Source of the DNA: Castanea sativa
Taxonomy: Eukaryota; Streptophyta; Magnoliopsida; Fagales; Fagaceae
Direction of reading: 5' to 3'
Assembly (NCBI RefSeq): GCF_040712315.1
Contig: NC_134023.1
Coordinates: forward strand, 60,656,757 to 60,720,756
DNA length: 64,000 bases
The position numbers and the translations under genes were made by a program. The notes beneath the pieces were generated by a model, which ran no database searches, was not told the origin of the DNA, and was given only the letters and a program-made list of their open reading frames with translations. Positions within the stretch are counted from its first letter, which is position 1, and every line of letters begins with the position of its first letter. Positions 48,535-60,402 of the stretch are shown here, in pieces.

Positions 48535-49626
48535 TTGGTTATTGTCACGTGCGTCATGGAGAAACTTATGAAACACTGGGGTGAGTTGTCACTATATGAT
48601 AGGGAAGGTGGAGATTGTCGACTAAGCAAAGACAAAAGTGTGGCAGAATTCTCCATTGCAGCAAAGTTTCTCACAAAACAGGCTCTAAACACTGAGTCGG
48701 TAGTTAGAACTTTTAATGCTATTTAGAGATCCGTTAACGGTTTTAAGGTACGTAATGTTGGAAATCACATCATACTGTTTACTTTTGATAATAAGGAAGA
48801 AGTTGAAAAAATCTTTGAAAGTGAGCCATGGAGTTTTGACAAACACTTGGTGATGGTACAAAGATATGATCATAGCATCCCTGTAAGAGAGTTGGTCTTT
48901 GACCAAGTATCTCTTTGGGTGCAAGTACATGACATTCCAGTCCGTTATCTAAGTCGTAAGGTAGCCGAAGATTTATGTGCAGCAGTGAGGGTGGTGAATA
49001 AAAACTCGAGTGATGTAGATGTTGGCAAGGGGTGTGTCATGAGAGTCCGAGTCAGGGTGGATGTATCTCTTCCCCTCTGTCAAGGCAAAGTATTCTCACT
49101 GGATAATGGTTCAAAAGGGTGGGTTTCCTTCAAATATGAACACCTCCCTAATATTTGCTATTGGTACGGTTGATTGAATCACTTCGACAAGGATTGCGAT
49201 CTTTGGATAGAGAGCAATGACACATTGACTCAAGCAAATCAGCAGTATGGTCCCTGGATTCGGGCTGCTCCAATGCCTAACAAGAAAAATTCAGTACTGG
49301 TGGTTCCTGGATACTATGAATCAAAATGAAAAGAACGAGTTGCTGGTAACACACATCAGGGGAATCCACCACCACCGAAACAAGGCACAGCTCACGGTGC
49401 CAGCCTCTCTGAAACACAGCCTCAAGAATTGAATGCCATGCAACTTGTGGGAAACGTTTCGATGGGTGTAACGCCAGCCACAATTATTGGCGATAATGCT
49501 AATGTAATTCCAATAAGTGAGGCTACAAAATATCAGGCGGAGTATTTTAATGCGAAGATCATGGAAATTGTCAGGAATTATTACGGTTTGAATCATGTGA
49601 GGGAGGAAATCACGGATCAGAAATAG
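48535..49626 (+). pseudogene. LINE ORF1 (DUF4283-like, zinc knuckle), broken
   Basis: One frame covers 48535-49170 with a TAG at 48724-48726. VGNHIILFTFDNKEEVEKIF and EPWSFDKHLVMVQ are typical of the DUF4283 nucleic-acid-binding domain of plant L1 elements, followed by VSLWVQVHDIPV. The zinc knuckle reads CYWYG, a stop, then HFDKDC, so its second Cys is Tyr. A further frame (49429-49626) continues the C-terminal part. Confidence 0.8.
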
Positions 49627-49987
49627 TTAAGGAAAACGTATTCAATCCTGAAATGGCAACAACCGATGTGGTCACCCAGTTTCCACCCGGTCAATTTAAT
49701 TCCACAAGGAAAGACTAAGGACCATGCCACTCACGTTGAAAAAGGAAAAAACCTAAAGCCATAGGAGGTATCCAGTGAGACTGAAGCTTATTTGACCCCC
49801 AAGTGGAAGAGATTGACGCGAAAACAAAACCGTGATGAACAGGAGGTGTTGCCCTTTACCTCCCTAAAACGACAGTCTCTGAAACTGATGAACATGAGGA
49901 ATCTACTAAGCGAAGGCAGGTTTTCCATGAAAACCAAGAAAAATTTTATGTATTGGCGGAGGTTGAAATTCAGCCTTGCCAGGATCA

Positions 49988-51710
49988 ATGAGTCTCCCTT
50001 GTTCATGGTTTTAAAAATCGGACCAGACCGGATGATCTGACTAGTTTAACTAGGAACCGGTCACTAATCCGGACCGGTTATGTCTAAAAACCGAAAAGCA
50101 TCCAAAAACCGAGAATAAACGAAAACTGGCCAATTCAATCGTAAAAACCTAAAATCGGTATGGTTGAACCGGTTATTGGCTGGTCACGGCCCTCACTACC
50201 TCTGCTTTGCTTCACATGGCAAATTTTCTTCGACTTCTTGGCTTCTGACGAGGAAGTTGCAAGATTGCTCTTCTCTAATTTGTAAAATCTTAGATCTGGG
50301 ATAAAAGGAGATTTGGGGAGACACTTAGATTGGGTAAAATCTCATATTTTTTTAAGAATATGTGAGAACATGATTATGAAATAATAAATATCTCTTAGTT
50401 TGGGCGAGGAGCCGAACTAGGCTTTGAAGGGAACAGAGAGAGAGGAAACTGTAGCTCTGCCGCTACTTCTTCTTCAAAGTGAGAGAGATTTGAGCAATTT
50501 GTTTTGACTTTTTAGATAAGGAGAGGAAAGGACTATCTTTTTAAAAAGTTTGGTATAAACGTGGTTGGATGTCCTTTTGCCACGTTGATGGTTAGGTGGG
50601 AGAGGTAGACCACTTTGTGATTCTACATTCATTTGCACTTTGTAAACACCAGTAAGGTTATTGCAATATTCAAGACAAGTAGAAAATATTTTTATAATAA
50701 ATACAATATTTTTAGAAGAAATATTTACATGTGAAATTATATTAACATAGATAAATATTTTTTAAAATAAATAATGGTTTTGTTAAAAGTAATGAAAATT
50801 ATATATGATTATAAAACTTTAAAACCATAAACTTTTTTTTTTGGTAGTTTGTTTAGGTTAATTTCTTTTTCTTCCTTTAAAAACAAGATAATTTATTTTT
50901 CTTTTAATTTGAGTTAAATTTCACATGAAAATACTTCTAAAATTTTATGTCTTTTTTTAGTAAATATCAATAGCTATATTCTTATTTATTTAATTTTATT
51001 ATTTTATTATAATTATTTAGTTATTAATTAAATTATTTATGACGTCACCAGTTTGACCACTAGTCGAACCCCAATCCGACCAAAAAATTGGGAACCATTC
51101 CCTTTTTCAGTTCTTTTACCATACCGATTTTTAAAACCATGCCTTCGTTGGAATTGTTGTGGGCTTGAGAACCCACAGACAGATCAGGAGCTTGGAGATT
51201 TGATCTAAGCTCAAGATCCCTCAATTGTGTTCCTAACCGAGACATGGCTCGATAAAGCAAGGTTAGAAGAAATTAGGGTTAGATACAAATTTGGTGGTTC
51301 AATTGAAGTCGCAAAAGAGAGTAGAGGAGGTGGTGTGGCGGTATTTTGGAAAGCAGAGTATGATTTCTCTGTGGATACTTATTCCATAAATCATATCGAT
51401 ATAATAGTTAACAAAGGAAAGGAAGGCAAGTGGAGATTTACAGGCTTCTATGGAGAGCCAGACACAAATAAGCGTCATGAATCATGGGCGAAGCTACAAA
51501 GACTGAAAAATAAATATTCGATGCCATGGCTATGTGTTGGTGATTTCAACGAGATTTGTCGAGCACATGAAAAATTGGGAGGCAGGTTAAGACCACTCAA
51601 ATAAATGGAGGAGTTTAGAGACGTGTTAGATAAATGTGGGTTCCAAGATTTGGGGTTTGTAGGAAAAAAAATATACATGGTGCAATGGTCATGAGGAGGG
51701 ATATACGGTC
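49988..51710 (+). pseudogene. LINE ORF2 start and endonuclease domain, broken and interrupted
   Basis: ATG at 49988 opens MSLP, and the frame resumes after the insertion (about 51142) as WNCCGLENP, the WNCRGLGNP hallmark of plant L1 ORF2. The apurinic-type endonuclease follows, with IVFLTETWLDKARLEEIR, then RFTGFYGEPD and MPWLCVGDFNEI. A TAA at 51602-51604 and a frameshift near 51670 break it. The expected nick-making function is lost. Confidence 0.8.
50004..51141. mobile_element. hAT-like non-autonomous element in LINE ORF2
   Basis: Inverted ends CATGGTTTTAAAAATCGG and CCGATTTTTAAAACCATG match over 18 bp. Flanks CCCTTGTT (49996-50003) and CCTTCGTT (51142-51149) fit an 8-bp duplication with two differences. 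The subterminal zone is rich in ACCGG. No transposase. Confidence 0.78.
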
Positions 51711-51719
51711 TGGGAACAG

Positions 51720-53604
51720 TTGGATAGAGCTGTTGCCACTACAAACTGGGTAGCAAAATTTCCAGCAACAAAAGTCCTACACCTAGAACGCGGGTCTTCA
51801 TATCGACAACCATGGTGGTTCAAAGAAATGTGGTTAGAATATGAGGGGTGCAAAGACATTGTAGAATCAGCTTGGAGGCAGCAAGCTAATGGCAGACCGA
51901 TCGATCAAGTGGAAGAAAAAATAAAAAACTTTCAACCAAAGTTGAGTTGGTGGAGTTGGGTTGCCTTTGGTAATATTACAAGGGCTTTGACTGAACCAAA
52001 AATTAGTTAAGATATGCGGAGAAGAGGGCAATGTAGGGAGGTTCAATGGATAGAGTACACCATCTGAAGTGAGAGATAAAGGGGTTGGTAATCAAGGAAG
52101 AGAAGATGTAGAAACAAAGATCAAGGACCCTATGGTTGCATGAGGGTGATCAAAATACAAGATTCTTTCATAGCCATGCTTTCCAAAGATTTCGGCGAAA
52201 CCAGATTGTGGACTTAGAAAATCCAAATGAAGTGTTATGCTCGGATGAGGAGGAGATTACTAACATTTTGGTCACTTACTACCAAAGATTGTTCAATTCG
52301 GCCACACCTCAAAACTTGGAGGAAGCATTATCAACAGTACCTGAGTTGATCACAGATGAGATGAACTCCATGCTTACAACAGAGTATGCGAAAGAAGAAG
52401 TGGATGAAGCACTAAAGCCCATGGAACCTCTCAAAGCACCCGGGCCCGACGGTTTACCTCCCTTGTTCTTTCAAAACTTTTGGCCAAGCATAGGGGAGGA
52501 AATTTCTCAAGCAGTGCTGACTTGCTTGAACTCAGGTTTTATTCCCTCTTTTATTAATAGCACCTTTATCATGCTAATTCCCAAAGTTAAAAGCCCATCT
52601 AAAGTCTCTGAATTTCAACCCATAACATTATATAATACTATTTACAAGCTTGTTTCAAAAGTCATTCCAAACAGGTTCAAAAAAGTCCTCCCTCACATCA
52701 TCTCTGAATCTCAAAGTGTGTTTCAATTTGACAAAGCTATCTCAAACAATATCTTGATAGAGTTTATGCTTCATCGAAAGAAGACTCAGAAATCAAAGAA
52801 AGCAGATTTCATGACACTTAAATTGGACATGAGTAAAGCACATGATAGAGTGGAATGACGATTTTTGACTGACATCATGAAGAAGATGGGTTTTTGTGAG
52901 ACATGGATAAAACTCATTTTAAATTGTATTAGCACAACCTCTTATTCAATCTTGGTGAATGGTGAACCGAAAGGAGACATATATAGTCCAAACAAGAGGA
53001 ATCCGATAGGGCGACCCTTATCCCCATACTTATTCTTATTGTGCTCTAAGGGGCTGAACAAAATGTTACAATAGGTAGCCCAAGAAAGCCATATTCGAGG
53101 TTATTCCTTGTGCAAAAATGGTCCTCAGGTAACCCACCTCTTTTTTTTTTTGCAGATGACAGCTTGTTATTTTGCCGAGCAAGATTGGCGGGGTTGGAAG
53201 TAATTCAAGACATCTTGGCGGTGTATGAACAAGCCTCAGGGCAGCAAATCAACCAAGAAAAAACCACTCTCTTCTTTAGCAAAGCTGTTGCCAAAGAAAC
53301 AAAGGAGGAAATCATAAACTTCCTAGGTGTGCCGGAGGTCAAAGAGTATGAAAAATATCTTGGATTACCTGCAGTCGTGGGAAGAAATAAGAAGGCTAGC
53401 CTCAATTACATAAAAGAAAGGGTGTGGAGCAAGTTACAAGGATGGAAGGAGAAATTACTTTCCCAAGCCAGAAGAGAAGTCTTATTGAAAGCAGTAGTGC
53501 AGGCCATCCCCACCTTTGCAACGAGTTGCTTCAAATTACCGGTGAGATTATGTCATGATATTGAAATGCTTATCCGGAAAATTTTGGTGAGGGGAGAGTG
53601 GTGA
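51720..53604 (+). pseudogene. LINE ORF2 linker and reverse transcriptase, broken
   Basis: The linker (51720-52010) is followed by the reverse transcriptase (52136-53604): APGPDGLPPLFFQNFWP, LIPKVKSPSKVSEFQPI, LKLDMSKAHDRVE then a TGA where Trp is expected, a corrupted RQGDP loop with PLSPYLFLLCSKGL, and the catalytic FADDSLLFCRA. The thumb region ends QGWKEKLLSQARREVLLKAV. At least three stops or shifts separate these. Confidence 0.88.
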
Positions 53605-53824
53605 TCGTAGAAATATTCACTGGAAAAATTGGGAGACCTTATGCAAGCACAAATCTGATGGAGGGGTTGGGTTTCAAAGATTTGGTCAAGTTCAATGAAG
53701 CAACGTTGGCCAAACAAGTGTGGATGCTGCATTCTGAAAGGACCTCCCTATTTTTGAGGGTGTTTAGTGCTTAGTTCCCATCTGGATCGGTGTTCAATGC
53801 AAAAAAATCAAAAGGCTCCTACGC

Positions 53825-55092
53825 ATGTGGCAAAGTGTCTTAAATGCAAGGAATGTCATTGAGAAAGGGATGCTTTGGAGAATTGAGGATGGGAATCAAG
53901 TTTGCTTGTTTCATAACAACTGGATTCCTGGAAAGTTTCCAACAAAAGCAGTACCTAGCAGGACAGAAGACCTCAATGAAGACAAAATCTCCACCATGAT
54001 AGATCTGGATTTAAAAGAATGGTATATAGAGCTACTGAGAAACTATAGTGCTCCATTCTTAATTCAGAAAATTTTGTCCATTCCGATCTGCAAAACTGCC
54101 CAAGATGATATATTAGTTTGGCCACGAAGCAAGTGTGGTTCATACACGGTTAGAACAGGTTACCAACTCCTCTGCGAATTGGAAAACTCTGAATGTGTGT
54201 CGAGTTCAAACCCAGCAATGAAAAAGGCTTTTTGGAATAGTTTGTGGAAGCTAAAAATCCCAAGAAAAATGAGAATATTCAGTTGGCGTGAAGCCTTACC
54301 AACACTGTAGAATCTACAGCGCCGTAAAGTGATTGACTCTTCATTATGCAGCACTTGTGGAGAGATTGAGGAATCTACCCTTCATACTCTATGGAACTGC
54401 ACTGCCATTCAACCAATATGGGGATCCAGCTTTAACGCCCTTCGAAATGATGCTCAGGAAATCTCTTCATTCTCAGACTTGGTAGGCATAATTGGACAAC
54501 ACCAGGAGAATTTGGAGCTCTTCGTGGTGGTGGCGTGGTTCATTTGGCTTAGAAGAAATAAAAGTAGGTTTAAAGAGCCTTGCATCCCTCTTGGCAAGAT
54601 TTTTGAGGCAGCACAAACAACCCTCCTTGAGTATTAGAAAAAGCCTTCACTGTAACACCCCTCGGCACGACGGCACCCCATACTGGTGTGAAATGGAAAG
54701 CACCAAGCCTAGATTTTTACAAAGTTAATTATGATGGGGCTATGCTGAAGGAATCGGGTGAAGCAGGAATTGGAGTTCTGGTTAGGAATGAAAATAGAGA
54801 AGTGATGGCATCTCTAGCAGAAAAGATCACCAAACTAGATAGTGTTGAAGTTTTGGAAGCCTTGGCAGCAAGGAGAGCAACAATATTCGCAACAGATTTG
54901 GGATTGCAACGGGTCATCATTGAGGGAGATTCGGAAATTGTATTTAAGGCCCTATCAGGAGAGTGTTCGGATCGCTCTTGTATTGGTCATATCATCAAAG
55001 ATTGCAAGTCTATTTCGGGTTTGTTTCAAACCTATTCCTTCTCTCATACTAGGCGGCAGGAAAATTCAGTGGTTCAGTGGCCTATGCCTTAG
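53825..55092 (+). pseudogene. LINE ORF2 C-terminus: zf-RVT and RNase H, broken
   Basis: 53825-54310 and 54329-54637 give the zinc-binding segment (WKLKIPRKMRIFSWREALP, CSTCGEIEESTLHTLWNC). 54688-55092 gives a plant-type RNase H domain with VNYDGAML, EALAARRATIFA, IEGDSEIVFKAL and a final His-containing SHTRRQEN. Parts are separated by stops. Such C-terminal RNase H domains are normal in plant L1 elements. Confidence 0.85.
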
Positions 55093-55239
55093 CCAAAAGA
55101 GCAAAGAAGTCCTTCCTCTTAGTTTGAATGGAGTCTGTTCCACCAAATATTTCTTACTTAGTTTTCGTTGATGTAACCTCTTAATTCTTGATTTAATAAA
55201 AATTGCAGACTTCTTCTCAAAAAAAAAACTTCATTTGCA

Positions 55240-56212
55240 ATTCACAAATATAGAATAAGTATCCAAATTCCAATCTACTTTATAAGTTCATTACACATTT
55301 TCTTCCTAATTGTTTACTTCCACCCCCCACCCCTCCCCCCATGCAGGAATGCAAAAATGTCAACAAGTAGAACACATTTACCTTTAGAAAATAAGGAACA
55401 AAACATGTTTCTTCTGAAAATAATCTTGAATACATGATGGTTCTTTGAATCCACAAAGTTCCTTGAATCCATAAGAAGAAATAGTTTGGAATTCACTAGA
55501 AAATAGAAAGACAAAAGTATGAATTGTATTAATTTAATAATTGTAAAAAATGTTTACAGACTTAGGAGCTTATTTAAGGGTTCTGTAGAACTTGACAAAC
55601 AAAAAAACATATTTCAAAAAAAGTCATAATTAATACCTAACTATAACAGGAACCAAATTTGATATAAAAAGTATTAAATTACCTAAAAACAAGAAAATAA
55701 ATCATCTAAATCTAAAATAACATATTTTTATATAAAAATACCAAAATTAAATAATTACAACAATTAAATTGTAGATTCTATCCTGCATCACCTTTTTTTT
55801 TTTTTTTTTCTAACAGTGTTATTTTTTATTGTTTAAATTTTGATTATTTTGTTATTTGAACGTGTGTATGTGTATGTATCATTTCTCAAATAAATTAGGT
55901 GAATTAAACTCCCATCCCCCAAATCCCCTTTTCCTCCATTCCCTTCTCCACCCAACACAAGGCCAGATCCATTTGAATCGCTTAAGCTAATTAGGCTTCT
56001 CGATGCACACCAGACATGTAATCTCTTTATGAATGGCTCTTCCACAAGCTTCGCAGTTGAATTTAAGGCATCAAAATTTCACTTACTCCTACTTGTAGAT
56101 TGTTGATAAGAAAAATATCAGTTTTTATATATATTAAAATATGATGATTACTCTTATCAAAAAAAAAAAAAAAATGATGATTACTAATACAGCTACTTAT
56201 TACTGAATGTAG
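55240..56212. other. Intergenic, nothing recognised
   Basis: AT-rich, with a C-rich stretch at 55321-55340 and T- and A-runs. Minus-strand frames of 66-70 codons look fortuitous. Confidence 0.4.
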
Positions 56213-57243
56213 GAACGAAGAACTGGATATGGATCGGTATTTCCATTGCCATTGCCGTTACTCTGCTTATATTATTTTTGTGTATATTGTGTTATCTACT
56301 AAGGAGAAAAGTTGTATTTGAAGGTATATCATTATCATATATAATTAACTTGTTTTTCATATATAATTAACTTGTTAGATTAAAAGGTCTTAGATTCGTA
56401 GCCAATGGATAAAATCCTATTTTTGCAGGGTTTTGAAAACGTCATGATAGTTTGCATTACCCCTAAATTTTATTTATTTATTTTAGAGAAATGATTCTTG
56501 GACTCGAACCCCTAACCTATCTCTTTTTGGTGGAAGTCATTTGTCATCACACTAAAATCCAACCACTAATAAAATTTGGTATTTCATGATCTAATATCAA
56601 TAATTTAGGGACATCAGAGAGATCTAAATCAATGATATTTTAATTGACATGAAAAAGGGGCATGATTTGCGTTTATTTAGTTATGTGCACATCACAGCGC
56701 CGCCACACATAACTTCTCATTAGAAAACATGCTCGAAGTCGAGGGTGGCTTTGGACCTGTATATATGGTAAGATCCAATTATTTTTTAAAGAAAGATATT
56801 TTAATTAAGAGAGGTGCTACGTCCACAACATTTTTACAACAAATCATAGGTGGTTAGTTGTTATTGGTTCAAATTTGAACCTAACACTAAGATTACTTTT
56901 TTGCCCCAACAATAACAACCAGTAACATCCTGCCACTTAGGATTTGTTGTAAAAATGTTGTGAACATATCATTTCTCTTTAATTAAACATATTTAACGCT
57001 GGCTTAAGCTTATTTGGTCATCTCAACAGGGGAAATTTGCCAACAGGGCAAAATGTAGCTGTAAATCGATTATTCAAAAATTCAAGGCAAGGAATGCATG
57101 AGATCAAGAATGAGTTGATACTCATATCTAAACTACAACACATGAATCTTTTTAAGCGTCTAAATTTTTACATGCATGAAGAAGAAAGGATAATGTTAAA
57201 TACATGCCCAACAAAAGCTTGGGTTACTTTTTGTTTGGTTTGA
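56213..57243 (+). pseudogene. Receptor-like kinase relic (G-type lectin S-receptor-like, DUF26/SD1-like kinases)
   Basis: Three exon-like blocks remain. 56213-56323 encodes a membrane helix, NWIWIGISIAIAVTLLILFL, followed by CYLLRRK, typical of lectin-type receptor kinases. About 56711-56767 gives NFSLENMLEVEGGFGPVYM, the glycine-rich ATP loop. About 57030-57243 gives LPTGQNVAVNRLFKNSRQGM and NELILISKLQHMNLFKRL. The lysine of the VAVK motif is Asn, and the frame ends at a TGA where the kinase should continue. A MITE sits in the intron between loop and lysine exons. No extracellular domain and no C-lobe were found. Confidence 0.75.
56809..56977. mobile_element. Mutator-type MITE in the receptor-kinase relic
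   Basis: This 169-bp element has ends GAGAGGTGCTACGTCCACAA and GAGAAATGATATGTTCACAA (inverted), and a perfect 9-bp duplication TTTAATTAA (56800-56808 and 56978-56986). It is the reverse-oriented sibling of 28294-28473; both contain GGTTCAAATTTGAACC. Confidence 0.93.
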
Positions 57244-57379
57244 GCAACATTCACTTTCATCTTAAGATTTCATTTTTTTCCCCTTAAACAAATTTATGTA
57301 TTGCTATATCATTTTGCTGAAAGTAGATTATTGATTGTATTTAACCGTTTGTATTGCACATATCAAAATAGAAGCAAAC

Positions 57380-57423
<44 letters not shown>

Positions 57424-57545
57424 CCTAGATAGTAATGGACCATACATAGCCATGGTATATTATATAAATGACTTATAAAGTTGAATTATTTTTAGTTATA
57501 TAAAAAAAAGGTTCATAAATATAAAATCATTAAAAAAAAATTTTT
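57244..57545. other. AT-rich flank with (TA)n microsatellite
   Basis: (TA)n occupies about 57381-57420. Nothing else is recognisable. Confidence 0.5.
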
Positions 57546-57549
57546 TATG

Positions 57550-59310
57550 ATTTATTTATATTGAACTCTTCGTTTTCTACACTGAATTAACTCATTTAGC
57601 ACAAAAATTAAAAAACTTAGATTAGATGGGACATATGGCGCAAAATTAGACTCTAATTGAATTCCAATTTGAAATCTAATTGGGTTTAATTTCTCTCAGC
57701 TTTACCTATTAATATATACTAGCATGTAACTCCATGCAAATGCATAGATACATATATACTAGCATGTAACTCCATGCAACGCATAAATAATTAGTCAAAT
57801 TATTATTTAAAAAAAACATGTAACACATACATTCATGCATACGCATAGATACATTTAAAATAAACATAATTTTTATCATAAAATATAGATAATTAGTCAA
57901 ATTATTTTTTTAAAAGTAAATATAATTAGTCACATATTAAAATTTTACCTAAATTTAATACTACTTATGATCATTTTTTTTTCTAATTTTTAATAAGATA
58001 GAACGTGTAGTTTTTTTATTTTATTTATTTTATGAGAAAAATGTGGTGATTTTTATTGAGTATATGTAATTATTATTTTTTTAATTTTATTGTTCATTAA
58101 TATTAGATTCTTAGTATTTTTCATTCATTAACTCACTTGACACAAAGATTAAAAAACTTAAGTAGATACATGGCATATACTTAAGTAAATAATTATGATG
58201 TAGTCTCCACATAAATTTAAACACATGCAAAATTTGATTATAATTTCAAATTCTAATTCAACTTTCTCTAAGTTATATATATAGATGACTTATAAATTTG
58301 ATTTTTTTAGTTATATGATTATGTTTTTTATGGTTTATTATATTGTACTCTTCGTTTTCTACACTAAATTAACTAATTTGACATAAAATTTAAAAATTTA
58401 GATTAGATGAGACACGTGGCGCAAAATTAAACTCTAATTGAAATTCAATTTTTACACTAAATTAACTCACTTGGCACGAAATTCTAAAATTTAGATTAGA
58501 TGAGACACATGGTGCAAAGTTAGACTCTAATTAAATTTCAATTTAAAATATAATTGGATTTTCTCTCTGCTTTACCTATTATTATATATATAGATATATA
58601 AACTAGTTTGTAACACCATGCATATGCATGGATATACTTAAAAGATACACATTAAGATACATAGTATAATTCTTACATATATAATTTAAATATTATTGAT
58701 AGTCATTTTTATATTTTTTTTAACTCTTTAAAAAGTCTTGTAAGAATGTTATTAGGTAGAAAATGTAAATTGTCCATTTTAAAAAAATATTTTTATGTTC
58801 ATTAATTCTAGACTCTTTGGTTTTTATACACAATAACTCACTTAAATGGATACTTATGATATGGTCCCAAATTTGATTTCAAAATTAAGAAATAAAACTC
58901 TCTTCAAAAATAAATAATTTAGGACACATGACGCAAATTTTGATTTCAAGTGTAGAATCTAATTGAATTTTCTCTAAGATTTACCTATAAATATAAAATC
59001 ATTCAAATTCTCTCTTCCTCTAATTTTATATATAGTGTTAGATATATGATTATGTTTTTTTATGATTTATTTATATTGGACTCCTCGTTTTCTACTCTAA
59101 GTTAATCATTTGGTACAAAAATTAAAAAATTTCTATTAGATGGGATATGTGCCGTAAAATTAAACATTAATTGAAATCCAATTTTTACATTGAAATAATT
59201 AACTTAGCACAAAAATTTTAAAATTTTTATTAGATAAGACACGTGGTGCAAAATTAAACTCTAATTGAATTTCAATTTGAAATCTAATTGGATTTTCTCT
59301 TAGTTTTACC

Positions 59311-59374
<64 letters not shown>

Positions 59375-59793
59375 TGACTTATTAACTTGAATTATTTTCA
59401 GTTCTACAAAAGAAGGCTCATAAATATATAATCATTCAAAAATTATGTTTTTTTTTATAGTTTACTTATATTGGACTCCTCGTTTTTTACACTAAATTAA
59501 TTCATTTGGTACAAAAATTAAAAAAACTTAGATTAAAAGAACTTAGATTATATTAGACTCTTTGTTTTTTACACTAAATTAACTCATTTAGCACAAAAAT
59601 TAAAAAAAAAAAAAAAAGATTAGATGGGACATGTGGCATAAAATTAAACTCTAATTGAAATCCAATTTTTACATTGAATTAACTCACTTGGCACAAAATT
59701 TTAAAATTTAGATTAAATGAAACACATGGCACAAAATTAGACTTTAATTGAATTCCAATTTGAAATCTAATTGGATTTTCTCTCAACTTTATC

Positions 59794-59881
<88 letters not shown>

Positions 59882-59985
59882 TTAGCATGTAGCCCGTGCT
59901 TACGCACGGAAACGTTAACAATTGTGATGATAAGATGATCATCTTGGTAGATTCAGTTTCCACATTGAGCATTATGCATGGAGGC
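57550..59985. repeat. Field of diverged AT-rich repeats
   Basis: A unit of roughly 100-250 bp recurs at least seven times. It includes CGTTTTCTACACTAAATTAA, a GGCACAAAAATTAAAA-type word, TTAGATTAGATGAGACA, GCGCAAAATTA and ACTCTAATTGAA, then ATTGGATTTTCTCT and GCTTTACCTATTA. Units often end in (TA)n and a TAGCATGTAACTCCATGCA-type or TAGCCCGTGCTTACGCACGG word. Copies start near 57570, 58350, 58445, 59085, 59190, 59485, 59570 and 59670. The same family resumes at 63590. Low-complexity tracts include (TA)n at 59318-59371 and (TTA)n(TA)n at 59800-59879. No coding capacity. Confidence 0.75.
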
Positions 59986-60402
59986 AACTTGACACCAACA
60001 TTTAAAAATCAAATTGGACACATAGCACAAAATTAAACTACAATTAGAAATTAATTTGATTCGATTTGAATCCTAAAATTGTACTTCAACTTAATATAAT
60101 ATATATGATTATATTTTTTTCCACTTATTTCAAATTAACTAAATCTTAATCCAAACACACTAAAAACTATTAAAAAATAAGATTCAAAGAAATCTTGGTT
60201 TATTTTTAATTTCTTATTTTGTAGATTTTTTTATTTATTTTGTAATTTGAGATATTACTATAAGCTACAGTTTATAGAATGCTTCATCAACATATGAGAT
60301 TATTGTTGTTGTGGTTATTTCAATTTCGATAATTAAAAACCCAATTTCGATTATTTGGATGGCAAGCTACAGGCTTACAATTCTTGGAGTTGTAATGCAC
60401 AG
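59986..60402. other. AT-rich spacer
   Basis: One further short match to the repeat family (GACACATAGCACAAAATTAA) near 60017. No gene. Confidence 0.4.

Larger units (their letters stand above)
48340..55229 (+). mobile_element. L1-type LINE, near full length, inactive
   Basis: A perfect 10-bp target duplication TTCATTTGCA lies at 48330-48339 and 55230-55239, the latter directly after the 3' A-run. In order: a 5' untranslated region, ORF1 with a DUF4283-like domain and zinc knuckle, then ORF2 with endonuclease, reverse transcriptase, zinc-binding and RNase H domains. Stops and frameshifts occur in every part. A 1.1 kb hAT-like element sits just after the ORF2 start. It landed in the tail of NPF relic copy E. 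Confidence 0.9.

Noticed and set aside
54688..55092. RNase H-like frame as an independent ribonuclease gene
   Set aside because: It directly follows LINE domains and precedes the LINE A-tail and target duplication.
57550..59985. CRISPR-like array
   Set aside because: Units are long, diverged and without regular spacers, and the DNA is a plant nuclear genome.
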